A model generated the notes under the pieces. The model did not search any database. It was not told where the DNA came from and saw nothing but the letters and a program-made list of their open reading frames with translations. Made by a program: the position numbers and the translations under genes. This document shows positions 51,833 through 62,879 of a stretch of DNA of 64,000 nucleotides, piece after piece. The first letter of the stretch is position 1. Each line of letters opens with the position of its first letter. Source of the stretch: Prochilodus magdalenae (taxonomy: Eukaryota; Chordata; Actinopteri; Characiformes; Prochilodontidae); assembly GCA_024036415.1 (NCBI GenBank), contig JAMWET010000915.1:348286-412285 (forward strand), read 5' to 3'.

Positions 51833-52979
51833 TGTATACATATATATGGAAATATAAAGTCCAACTTTGTTATTTAAATCTAGCTAACAGGTATTGATTG
51901 TTATTATATCTAATTTTTCACCACTATTTCTAATGAATATAGTATTTGTTAGGTTTACAAGCATAAAAACGCACTGATTGAAAAGCTAAGTGATTCATAC
52001 TTTTGCAAAGTACTGTAGGAATTAGGAACAGCAGCTGCAAGGGAGTGTTGAGTAAGAATAATATGCAGAAAACATATGCTAGTCCAACTGATCAATATTA
52101 CCCATAGTGTTATATCTGTATGGGTTAACAGTAATCTTGACTGGCAAGACCTGTATTCCCCCCTTTATGTCCAGTACTATTAAAGTATGACATAAGCTCA
52201 ATGGGAATGTTTTGTTATTATTAATAAATATGATAAATAGGCAAAACTACTGCACTTTGATAATGTCATATGGCTGCAGGGGAGTTAGTTCTACCGAAAT
52301 TGTCTTCAGTAATATCACACTCTAAAGGTGGAAAGATGGAATGATATATTGAGTTAAATTAGATATTTAGCTCACTGATCCCTTCTCAGTGGAAGAGAGA
52401 GCAAGCACTTAATGCATTAACAAGAATGGCATTCTACTAGTAAATAGATTTTGTCTATTTTTAATTCATTCTGGTCCATTTATACAACATATTTGAATGT
52501 TTTTGGACACGTATACCATATTGGGGTAGATGGATGGGTTGCACCAACAAGGATTCAAATAAACTGGGTTTAGGGAGAACAAACTTATTTTTATCCAAAC
52601 TGCTGGTAACTGTAATAAAACAAATCACCTTTTTAAAGAATCTCTGTGACAACGCTGAAGTTGTTACTCTTTTGCTACCTATTGCCATGTAATTAAACTT
52701 TATGCTAGTGTAATGCTAAAGCTAAACATAGCTAACTAATTACATGTGTGTGTAGCACAGTGATTTTTTTTTTTTTACACTTGTCCCAAATACTTGAGTA
52801 TACAACCAGGTCCAATTCTGGAGTCTGAACTTTGGATCGACTGCCAATTAGGTAATTAATTATAAAATTATAATAAATAAAAATAAAGTTTTAAGTAGGC
52901 TACATAATTGCACTTTGAATTTAAAATGAATTAATTATTTACCTCCAGGCAAAATACTTCTCTAAATTAGTATTACCAC
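51832..52979. other. Intergenic region, no supported gene
   Basis: AT-rich. A - strand open frame of 75 codons at 52,461-52,688 has no recognisable domain. A T run lies near 52,767. Confidence 0.5.
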
Positions 52980-53560
52980 TGGCATATGGAGACTGGTAGT
53001 CTACCTCAACCTCTGCATCTCACTGTGCATAGTGCTTATCTACAGCATATGCTATGATGATCACTTGACTTGTTGACAATTTGATGCACAGGCCATACTT
53101 TAGCCATAGCAATATGCATTTCCATACACCAAAAAGCCTCTCAATGGTTAACCCTGCATGGACATTTCTTTCTTTAGGTGTAGTATTCAGGACACATTAG
53201 ATACCTCTGGCATGAACAGCCTTCTTTCATATCTGGTACAGAGCTTGCTGCATGTCACATGTTGACTGGCTATCTTGTAACGGTATTGGTGATAAATAAT
53301 CTTGGGTCACATACAGCTTGCACAGTCAGTGAGAAACAATTCTGTTTTAGAAAAGTTCTTCATCACCTCATTCTAGGTTTGACATTGACACATTGGTACA
53401 GGCTATGGTACCTAAAACCCCCTGGAAATCCATAGGCTTGCTGCTGTTCTTAATGCCTGTGGGGAGCATCAGTTCCACAAGAGCCATTTAAACTTTCAGC
53501 ACAGTCCTAACTGCTTGTGGACCACAAAAAGGTCACCATCAGCTAATCGGGAAGCATACA
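52980..53560 (-). pseudogene. Degenerate PIF/Harbinger transposase (HARBI1-like) relic
   Basis: On the - strand, broken frames contain F-P-G-V-L-G-T-I-A-C-T-N-V near 53,420, corresponding to the 'F-P-x-V-x-G-A-I-D-G-T-H' segment that carries the first catalytic Asp. About 300 bases further on, T-I-E-R-L-F-G-V-W-K corresponds to 'V-V-E-R-T-F-G', which carries the catalytic Glu. Several stops and frameshifts separate them, and the Asp of the first motif appears replaced by Cys. This is a dead DNA transposon copy. Its terminal repeats were not located. Assignment rests on motif order and spacing. Confidence 0.65.
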
Positions 53561-54239
53561 GTGGCATAAAATCAGGTAATCAAAAGTTACAGCATTCATT
53601 TCTCACTACAGTACTTGAGCCAACCTTTTGACCTTAAACCACTTATGACAGCAACTGAATCTGAATCAAAACTCTCTCTGTAAAACTCTGTTAAGCCTTT
53701 TCCCCTCCAGCCACTGATGGTACACAGCCAATTAAACAAATTAAACTTCCAAAAGGTTTCAGTTTACAGTGCATCCACAGCAGTCACAGTTTATCTTTTA
53801 GTCAGGCCTCCCCTAAACATGTCATCACAATATGACTAGGTTTACGGACGCATGTCATTTAATAATGAAGCTTTTCCCCCTAATGCTAACCAGAGCGTTG
53901 TGTAGAGTTGAATGATGACTGAGCTGAAGCCACCATATCAGCTTATCGTGAGTGGACATTGATCCTTACCCTCTTTCCACACCTCCTAAACACTGGGCAC
54001 AACGAAGCTGTAACACTACGGCCAAACCGAACAATAAAACCGTCAGTGAACGTTCCAGCATTATTCGAAAACAACTGAATGCACCGCACTGGCGTTTTAA
54101 TCTCGTCATACCAAGTAAAACCCCGAAGAAAATGTTACACCGCTCTCACTTCATAACTACCACCTTAACATTCCAGTCCAACACGGCAGTGTTTGAACTG
54201 CACGAAAACTAAACAAAACGAGAATAAATACTTATACTG
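53561..54239. other. Intergenic region, no supported gene
   Basis: An 86-codon + strand frame at 53,952-54,212 shows no recognisable domain. CpG content rises towards the promoter-like patch at 54.25 kb. Confidence 0.5.
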
Positions 54240-54560
54240 TTAATGAACTTGTTTATGCCGGAGCCTGTAACATATATGACGGATCCAAGATGGCGGAGAA
54301 GCGCTACACATACCTCTTACAATGTCGAGAGAGATGGAGCTGCAGCTTGCTTCTCACTTTAGTCCCGTGTAGGCTGTCCTCAATCCTAAACGAACAAAAA
54401 CAAATCCGGCTTATTTCAAAATACAGTCACAGACCAATAACCTAGTGTACCATCACCACATTACTACGCTTCGAAGAGAAACTTTTTCACTTGGTCTAAT
54501 CTGGTTCGGTTCGCCCGGGGCGGGGTGGACGCGATGCTATTCCTCTACAAGGTCATTTGC
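54240..54560. promoter_or_regulatory. Candidate promoter with YY1-type site
   Basis: CCAAGATGGCGGAG at about 54,287 is a textbook YY1 site of the kind found just downstream of start sites. It lies in a CpG-richer patch that also has 'GCCCGGGGCGGGGTGG' at 54,513. On the + strand the ATG in the YY1 site opens a 50-odd codon frame (M-A-E-K-R-Y-T-Y-L-L-Q) that I do not recognise. On the - strand two good donors, GAG|GTATGT at about 54,313 and ATT|GTAAGA just upstream, would suit a first exon reading leftwards. Direction is unresolved. Confidence 0.4.
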
Positions 54561-55074
54561 TTAAATGCTAATGAACAGCAGGTGAAGTTAATTACTCATA
54601 TGGGTCTTTGTAAAAGACGCCTGTACATTTTACCGACCGAAGCAAACTCGCCTAGTTCACACTGGCCTCCGGGGAACTGGCTCTATGTTATGGTCGGCCG
54701 ATCTCCTTACTGGTCGTTTGTAACACAAACACGAGAACAGCTGTATTTAACAGAGGGTTGCTATCTAGAGGGCAAACACGAGGCTGAAGTTGGTTCCTTA
54801 TTCGCATTTCCCGTTCCACCTTAAATGGGGCAGCAGTTACATTAAATCGCCTGTAGATGACGCTTTTTAACACAGCAAATGGTGTTTGTGAATATGATCA
54901 GGAGTAAATCCCCTGAATAAAAAGGAAATAAAATACACATTGACAGTCAAAGCTTAAGATGTGTACAGTGTCAAAGTTTTACAAACACATGTCCTTGAGC
55001 CACGAGTGCTTAGATTTAAAGTGTAGATTTAAAATTAAGAAGAAAAAATATAAACTAACTAAAGAGTGAGGGCA
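54561..55074. other. Intergenic region, no supported gene
   Basis: An open + strand frame extends from 54,525 to 54,824 (99 codons) with no recognisable domain, and is not supported as a gene. The remainder to the satellite array is AT-rich. Confidence 0.5.
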
Positions 55075-56395
55075 TATGGTACTTTTGTTGTATTTCATAG
55101 GACGTTATCTCCTGATCCTAAAAACGTCTCAAAAATCTGACTGTCAGGTTTTACTCACTAGCTATCTGGCTATCAAATTCCTGAAGAACAATTTATACTG
55201 TAGAATTTTTTCCATAATCCTCCTGTGAACATGGCATGTTAGGCGATAAGATGTGTAATGTACCTTTGTCATATTTCATAGGACTTTATCTCCTGATCCT
55301 CAAAACGTCTCAAAAATCTGACAATTGGGTTTTACTCACTAACTATCTGACTATCAAATTCCTGAAGAAGGAGAATTTTTACTGTAGAATATTTTCATAA
55401 TCCTCCTGTGAACGTGGCATGTTAGGCGATAGACTGTGTTGTGCATATTGTACTTTTGTCATATTTCATAGGACGTTATCTCCTGATCCTCAAAACGTCT
55501 CAAGATTCTGAAAGTCAGGCTTTACTCACTAGCTAAATGACTATCAAATTCCTGAGGAAAAAGAATTTTTACTGTAGAATTGTTTCATAACCATCTTCTG
55601 AACACGGCATGTTAGGCGATAGAATGTTTAAGGCTTATGGCACTTTTGTCGTATTTCATAGGACTTTATCCCTGATCCTCAAAACGTCTCAAAAATTGGA
55701 AAGTCAGGTTTCAGTCACTAACTAAATGGCTATCAAATTCCTGAAGAAGTAGAATGTTTACTGTAGAATTTTTTTTAAATCCTCCTCTGAACATGGCATG
55801 TTAGGCGATAAGATGTGTAATGTATATTGTACTTTTGTCATATTTCATAGGACGTTATCTCCTGATCCTCAAAACGTCTCAAGATTCTGACAGTCAGGCT
55901 TTACTCTCTAACTAACTGACTATCAAATTCCTTAAGAAGAAGAATTTTTACTGTAAAATATTTCTATAACCTTCTGAACATGGCATGTTAGGCGACAGAA
56001 TGTTTAAGGCTTATGGTACTTTTGTCATATTTCATAAGACTTTATCTCCTGATCCTCAAAACGTCTCAAAAATCAGACAATTGGGTTTTACTCACTAACT
56101 ATCTGACTATCAAATTCCTGAGGAGGAAGAATTTTTACTGTAGCATTTTTTTTACAATCCTCCTGTGAACATGGCATGTTAGGCGATAAGATGTGTTGTG
56201 CATATTATACTTTTGTCATATTTCATAAATCTTTATCTCCTGATCATCAAAATGTCTCAAAGATCTGACAATTAGGTTTTACTCACTAACTATCTGACTA
56301 TCAAATTCCTGAAGAAGGAGAATTTTTACTGTGGCATTTTTTTTTTCATAATCCTGCTGTGAACATGGCATGTTAGGCGATAGAATGTGTTGTGT
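55075..56395 (+). repeat. Tandem array of a 183-194-bp unit, seven copies
   Basis: Each unit contains 'CTCCTGATCCTCAAAACGTC', 'CTATCAAATTCCTGA', 'TTTTTACTGTAGAAT' and 'GGCATGTTAGGCGATA'. The last word starts its AGGCGA core at 55,241, 55,424, 55,614, 55,803, 55,990, 56,181 and 56,375, giving spacings of 183, 190, 189, 187, 191 and 194. Units carry private variants, so the array is not new. No open frame spans it. Confidence 0.95.
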
Positions 56396-56939
56396 GTGAT
56401 GTTGCATAGTTAAGCCTGATATCAAAATCATACAAACTGTGTACATACATAAAAAATGTGTACATATGTACATATATAATATAAATATATGTATAAGACT
56501 GTGTGATAAATAGTTTATACACAATACTATAATAAACATAAATACTGAAATGAACAGTGTTAAATTTCATACACCGGTTACAAGGGGGGGAAAAAAATGT
56601 AGATTCGGTCCCTGACAACCTGTTGCTCTCCAATTTGAATTAAATGTCTTTCAACCGCAAATGATTTAAGTTTGAAGTAATTAGCTGAACTAGGTATTAG
56701 CTGGAAATAGTTGATTTTGAATGATTGGGAAATGGTAAACACTGTCACATTGTTTATTACTTGTGTTGTTTATTTTTGTCTGTGTTTATTCCAGTGCTAT
56801 TGCTCATTGTCTTGACAAGTGGCTTCACAGTATGGTATTTCTAAATGTACGTGTTAAAAAAATCTGCCTAAATCACTTGAACAAGTTCTTCAAGCTCACA
56901 GAAGGTTTTCTTGTACTCAAAAACCTATGGATCACATAC

Positions 56940-58357
56940 AGTGAGGTGCGAAGCGAAAGTTTGGGCAGCGTTGTTAATTTTCCTGATTTACCTTTATAAA
57001 GCATTGATTGTTTGGATAAAAAAATTCCGTTAAATATATCATATAGGGGACAAACACAGTGATATTTGAGAAGTGAAATGAAGTTTATATGATTTACAGA
57101 AAGTGTGCAATAATTGTCTAAACAAAAGTAGGCAGGTGCATAAATTTGGCCACAAAAAAAAAAAAAAAAACTTTTAGTAGATCCTCCTTTCGCAGAAACA
57201 ACAGCCTCTAAACATTTCCTATAGCTTCTAATGAGTCTGGATTGTGGCTGAAGGTATTTTAGACCATTCTTCTTTACAAAACATCTCTAGTTCATTCAGG
57301 TTTGATGGTTTCCGAGCATGGACAGCTCTCTTTAAGTGACACCACAGATTTTCAATAATATTCAGGGGTCTGGGGACTGAGATGGCCATTCCAGAACGTT
57401 GTACTCGTTCCTCTGCATGAATGCATTAGTACATTTTGAGCAGTGTTTAGGGTCGTTGTCATGTTGGAAGATCCAGCCCCGGCGCAGCTTCAGCTTTGTC
57501 ACTGATTCCTGGACACTGGTCTCCAGAATCTGCTGATATTGATTGGAATCCATGCATCCCTCAACGTTAACCAGATTCCCAGTCCCTGTACTGGCCACAT
57601 AGCCCCACTGCACAATGGAACCACCACCAAATTTTACTGTAGGTAGCAGGTGTTTTTCTTGGAGTGCTGTGTTCTTTTTCCTCCATGCATAACGGCCCTT
57701 GTTATGCCCAAATAACTCAATTTTAGTTTTATCAGTCCACAGCACCTTATTCCAAAATGAAGCTGGCTTGTCCAAATGTGCTTTAGCATACCTCAAGCGG
57801 CTCTGTTTGTGATGTGGGCGGAGAAAAGGCTTCCTCTGCATCACTCTCCCATACAGCATCTCCTTGTGTAAAGTGCGCCGAATAGTTGAACGATGCACAG
57901 TGACTCCATCAGCAGCAAGATCATGTTGTAGGTCTTTGGTGCTGGTCTGTGGGTTGACTCTGACTGTTCTCAACATCCTTCGCTTCTGTGTATTTCAGAT
58001 TTTTCTTGGTCTGCCACTTTGAGCCTTGACTTGAACTGTGCCTGTGGTCTTCCATTTTCTCATAGTGGAGCCTGAAAGCTGAAATCTTTGAGAGATAGCT
58101 TTCTGTATCCTTCCCCTAAACCCTGACGGTGAACAATCTTTGTTTTCAGGTCATTTGAAAGTTGTTTTGAGACTCCCATGCTGCGACTCTTCAGAGAAGA
58201 TGCAAAGAGGAGAAAAACTTACAATTGCCCCCCTTAAAATACCCTTTCTCATAATTGGAGTCACCTGTGTATGGAGGTCAAGGGTCACTGAACTTACCAA
58301 ACCAAATTTGAGTTCCAATAATTAGTTCTAAAGGTTTTGAAATCAATAAGATGACAA
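56940..58357 (-). mobile_element. Tc1-like transposon, 5' terminal repeat missing
   Basis: The 3' terminal repeat is at the left end (ACAGTGAGGTGCGAAGCGAA followed by AGTTTGGGC, near 56,938). An internal direct repeat 'GTGCATAAATTTGGCC' follows near 57,137, and the transposase lies on the - strand to about 58,190. Family resemblance ends near 'AATCAATAAGATGACAAC' at 58,357, where the matching inverted terminus should begin but does not. The copy is incomplete and cannot move by itself. Confidence 0.8.
57362..58190 (-). pseudogene. Tc1-like transposase pseudogene (left arm)
   Basis: Reading leftwards from ATG near 58,180 (M-G-V-S-K-Q-L-S-N-D-L-K) the frame breaks after about 40 codons, resumes in another frame through R-K-W-K-T-T-G-T-V-Q, and breaks again. 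An uninterrupted 204-codon frame (57,976-57,362) follows, with the second helix-turn-helix and most of the DDE domain. The first catalytic Asp is in V-L-W-T-D-K-T-K-I and the second in F-Q-H-D-N-D-P-K-H. The frame ends at S-P-D-P, and the third acidic residue (I-I-E-N-L-W) lies in a shifted frame. At least three frameshifts make it non-functional. Intact relatives are about 340 residues. Confidence 0.9.
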
Positions 58358-58693
58358 CATTCTGTATTCTGTATGTACATGAAGATGGAGATATGAAGAC
58401 GCCAATCAAGAAAACTTGGAACACTACAGTAAACAACGACACCATCAACCATTGTTGGTAGGAGCAATTTAACTGATTTAATTTAAGACATTCATAATTT
58501 GTCTAGTAATTTGACATATTCTGAAAGCTTTAGCATCGTGATGAAAGTATGATTCCTCTCTTGTGTTTAGGTTAGGTTATAAACCTGCCTCATGCTCTCC
58601 CCATTATCTAGAGGATTTATGTTTTTCATTTTCATTTATAAAAATAAAAAGTTGTTAAGAAGTGTGTTTCATGTTTTTAACACACAAATCCTG

Positions 58694-58725
58694 CACAGTT
58701 ATGTGCAAAAGTTTGGGAACCCAAG
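58694..58725 (+). repeat. Transposon-end-like motif, mirrored at ~60,493-60,524
   Basis: CACAGTTATGTGCAAAAGTT followed by TGGGAACCC resembles a Tc1-type terminal repeat in fishes. It is present once per inverted-repeat arm and in opposite orientations, so the pair mimics the ends of a 1.8-kb element spanning the centre. Since each arm holds only one, this is probably a product of the inversion. Confidence 0.4.
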
Positions 58726-59312
58726 CTGTTGTTGATGATTTTTGAAGTGAAATGAGAGTAACACAACCTGTGCAGGCAGGAAAAGAACTGTCATTATAAA
58801 GTCTGCTAATGATAATTCCAGGACATACTTTGTCAGAGTCTGCAACCAAGACATGATTACTGCCCTTCATTTTACTTACTTTTACAAAGATTTCATCCAT
58901 GTGGAAGCAAAGTACATATTTAAAATTAAAACAACACCTTTTGCAGTGATAAAAAACTGAGCAGGGGTTTAAATAATATGCAAATATCATTTACTTTCCC
59001 TGTGAGCATCAATGAGTGCATGGATACATTTTTCACAATTTGTACCCAAAAATTATTTTATTTACATCTAATTGCAATAATTAGTGAAATACAAGGAAAA
59101 AAAGGATTTGTTTAATTAATATGGTGAAATGTCTCGATTAAAACAGTCCATTAAAACTAACCCCATCGTGTGGAGGTTATACTTTAGCCTCTCTGACTCG
59201 TACTGTGAGCCAAAATATTAATTTGTCATTATAAGGATACTAGCACCTCTACTTGAATCTGTTTAAACATTTGTTTTAAGTTTACCCCAGGTGCACTATT
59301 ATTGAATACTAC

Positions 59313-59360
59313 AGAATTAAAATAGAAAGGTGAAAGCAGCCACTGCATAAGGTTAAAACT
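59313..59360 (+). repeat. Short segment repeated at the palindrome centre
   Basis: GAATTAAAATAGAAAGGTGA followed by AAGCAGCCACTGCATAA occurs here and again in the same orientation in the central loop at about 59,606-59,642. The reverse complement lies at about 59,856-59,900 in the right arm. Confidence 0.85.
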
Positions 59361-61030
59361 TATGTTGTTGAGTAATAACATGTAGAGAGCACAGGTATAA
59401 TTCTTTATTAAAGTTCCCTATAAGTTATTAGATGCCCCAACGGGTTCACCATTGTATGCAAGAGCTGCCCTTGTTTATTTCATTTCGAAGTGGTACTCCT
59501 AATAACAGTCATTAGCCAAGGCACCTTCACAGGTTTAGTAGCAGGAATCGAACCCAGGCTCTTTCTGCTGGAGTTTGTTTCTGAGGACAACTGTTTTAAA
59601 TAATTAGAATTAAAATAGAAAGGTGAAAGCAGCCACTGCATAAAGTTAAAACTGTTGTCCTCAGAAACAAACTTCAGCAGATGTGCCTTGGCTAATGACT
59701 GTTATTAGGAGTACCACTTCGAAATGAAATAAACAAGGGCAGCTCTTACATACAATGGTGAACCCGTTGGGGCATCTAATAACTTATAGGGAACTTTAAT
59801 AAAGAATTATACCTGTGCTCTCTACATGTTATTACTCAACAACATAAGTTTTAACTTTATGCAGTTGGCTGCTTTCACCTTTCTATTTTAATTCTGTAGT
59901 ATTCAATAATAGTGCACCTGGGGTAAACATAAAACCAATGTTTAAACAGATTCAAGTAGAGGTGCTAGTATCCTTATAATGACAAATTAATATTTTGGCT
60001 CACAGTAAGAGTCAGAGAGGCTAAAGTATAACCTCCACACGATGGGGTTAGTTTTAATGAACTGTTTCAATCGAGACATTTCATCATATTAATTAAACAA
60101 ATCATTTTTTTCCTTGTATTTCACTAATTATTGCAATTAGATGTAAATAAAATAATTTTTGGGTACAAATTGTGAAAAATGTATCCATGCACTCATTGAT
60201 GCTCACAGGGAAAGTAAATGATATTTGCATATTATTTAAACCCCTGCTCAGAGTTTTTTATCACTGCAAAAGGTGTTGTTTTAATTTTAAATATGTACTT
60301 TGCTTCCACATGGATGAAATCTTTGTAAAAGTAAGTAAAATGAAGGGCAGTAATCATGTCTTGGTTGCAGACTCTGACAAAGTATGTCCTGGAATTATCA
60401 TTAGCAGACTTTATAATGACAGTTCTTTTCCTGCCTGCACAGGTTGTGTTACTCTCATTTCACTTCGAAAATCATCAACAACAACTTGGGTTCCCAAACT
60501 TTTGCACATAACTGTGCAGGATTTGTGTGTTAAAAACATGAAACACACTTCTTAACAACTTTTTATTTTTATAAATGAAAATGAAAAACATAAATCCTCT
60601 AGATAATGGGGAGAGCATGAGGCAGGTTTATAACCTAACCTAAACACAAGAGAGGAATCATACTTTCATCACGATGCTAAAGCTTTCAGAATATGTCAAA
60701 TTACTAGACAAATTATGAATGTCTTAAATTAAATCAGTTAAATTGCTCGTACCAACAATGGTTGATGGTGTCATTGTTTACTGTAGTGTTCAAGTTTTCT
60801 TGATTGGCGTCTTCATATCTCCATCTTCATGTACATACAGAATACAGAATGTTGTCATTTTATTGATTTCAAAACCTTTAGAACTAATTATTGGAACTCA
60901 AATTTGGTTTGGTAAGTTCAGTGACCCTTGACCTCCATACACAGGTGACTCCAATTATGAGAAAGGGTATTTTAAGGGGGGCAATTGTAAGTTTTTCTCC
61001 TCTTTGCATCTTCTCTGAAGAGTCGCAGCA

Positions 61031-61990
61031 TGGGAGTCTCAAAACAACTTTCAAATGACCTGAAAACAAAGATTGTTCACCGTCAGGGTTTAGGGGAAGG
61101 ATACAGAAAGCTATCTCTCAAAGATTTCAGCTTTCAGGCTCCACTGTGAGAAAATGGAAGACCACAGGCACAGTTCAAGTCAAGGCTCAAAGTGGCAGAC
61201 CAAGAAAAATCTGAAATACACAGAAGTGAAGGATGTTGAGAACAGTCAGAGTCAACCCACAGACCAGCACCAAAGACCTACAACATGATCTTGCTGCTGA
61301 TGGAGTCACTGTGCATCGTTCAACTATTCGGCGCACTTTACCCAAGGAGATGCTGTATGGGAGAGTGATGCAGAGGAATCCTTTTCTCCGCCCACATCAC
61401 AAACAGAGCCGCTTGAGGTATGCTAAAGCACATTTGGACAAGCCAGCTTCATTTTGGAATAAGGTGCTGTGGACTGATAAAACTAAAATTGACGGTTATT
61501 TGGGCATAACAAGGGCCGTTATGCATGGAGGAAAAAGAACACAGCACTCCAAGAAAAACACCTGCTACCTACAGTAAAAAATTTGGGGGTGGTGGTTCCA
61601 TGGTGCAGTGGGGCTATGTGGCCAGTCACAGGGACTGTGACTCTGGTTAACGTTGAGGGATGCATGGATTCCAATCACAATATCAGCAGATTCTGGAGAC
61701 CAGTGTCCAGGAATCAGTGGACACAAGCTGAAGCTGCGCCGGTGCTGGATCTTCCAACATACGGACAACGACCCTAAACACTGCTCAAAATGTACTAATG
61801 CATTTCATGCAGAGGAACGAGTAACAACGTTCTGGAATGGCCATCTCAGTCCCCAGACCCCTGAATATTATTGAAAATCTGTCAGGTGTCACTTAAAGAG
61901 AGCTGTCCATGCTCGGAAACCATCAAACCTGAATATGAACTAGAGATGTTTTGTAAAGAAGAATGGTCTAAATACCCTCAGCCACAATCC
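61031..61990 (+). pseudogene. Tc1-like transposase pseudogene (right arm mirror)
   Basis: Mirror of the copy at 57,362-58,190, starting M-G-V-S-K-Q-L-S at 61,031. The longest open piece, 61,233-61,577, matches the left copy through V-L-W-T-D-K-T-K-I and then loses frame at an added base near 61,493. More added bases near 61,713, 61,763, 61,805 and 61,830 break it further. Catalytic motifs are scattered over frames. Many of these breaks are absent from the left copy, so they are either recent or sequencing errors. Confidence 0.85.
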
Positions 61991-62879
61991 AGACTCATTA
62001 GAAGCTATAGGAAATGTTTAGAGGCTGTTATTTCTGCGAAAGGAGGATCTACTAAAAGTGTTTTTTTTTTTTGTTTTTGTGGCCAAATTTATGCACTGGT
62101 TGAGTTTTTCTGCCTACTTTTGTTTAGACAATTATTGCACACTTTCTGTAAATCATATAAACTTCATTTCACTTCTCAAATATCACTGTGTTTGTCCCCT
62201 ATATTTTAATTGAAAACGAATTTATTTTTCAACAGGAATTAAAGAAAAAAAAATTCCAAAACAAATCAATGCTTTATAAAGGTAAATCAGGAAATTAACC
62301 AACGCGCCCAAACTTTCGCTTCGCACCTCACTGTATGTGATCCATAGGTTTTTGAGTACAAAAAACTTCTTTGAGCTTGAAGAACTTGTTCAAGTGATTT
62401 AGGCAGATTTTTTTAACAACGTAAATTAGAAATTACCATACTGTGAAGCCACTTGTCAAGACAATGAGCAATAGCACTGGATAAACACAGACAAAACATA
62501 TAACAACCACAGTAATAAACAATGTGACAGTGTTTGCCATTTTCCAACCAACATTCAAAATCACATATTTATTCCAGCTAATACCTAGTTCAGCTAATTA
62601 CTTCAAACTTAAATCATTAGTGCGGTTGAAAGACATTTAATTCAGCAATTGGAGAGCAACAGGTTGTCAGCGGAGACCGAATCTACATTTTTTTTTTTCC
62701 CACTTGTAAACCCCCCGGTGTATGAAATTTAACACTGTTCATTTCAGTAATTTTATTATAGTATTGTGTATAAACTATTTATCACACAGTCCCTTATACA
62801 TATATTAATTAATATGATATATATGTACATATGTACACATTTGTTATGTATATACACAGTTTGTACACAGTCACATATT

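Larger units (their letters stand above)
55412..59599 (+). repeat. Left arm of a ~4.2-kb inverted repeat
   Basis: From about 55,412 inward, this stretch reappears as its reverse complement at 59,646-63,953. It contains, in order, six of the seven tandem units, a decayed Tc1 copy and unique-looking sequence. The inner ends pair through 'GTTTGTTTCTGAGGACAAC'. See the findings for the question of whether it is real. Confidence 0.9.

Noticed and set aside
54525..54824. 99-codon + strand frame after the promoter-like patch
   Set aside because: No recognisable domain, poor start context and no splice or poly(A) support; kept only as a note in the region entry.
58655..58990. 111-codon frame, mirrored as 127 codons at 60,172-60,555
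   Set aside because: The apparent conservation of the two frames only reflects the inverted repeat; no recognisable domain.
58694..60524. A 1.8-kb DNA transposon bounded by inverted CACAGTTATGTGC ends
   Set aside because: Each arm has only one end, and the 'inverted termini' are explained by the larger palindrome; there is no transposase inside.
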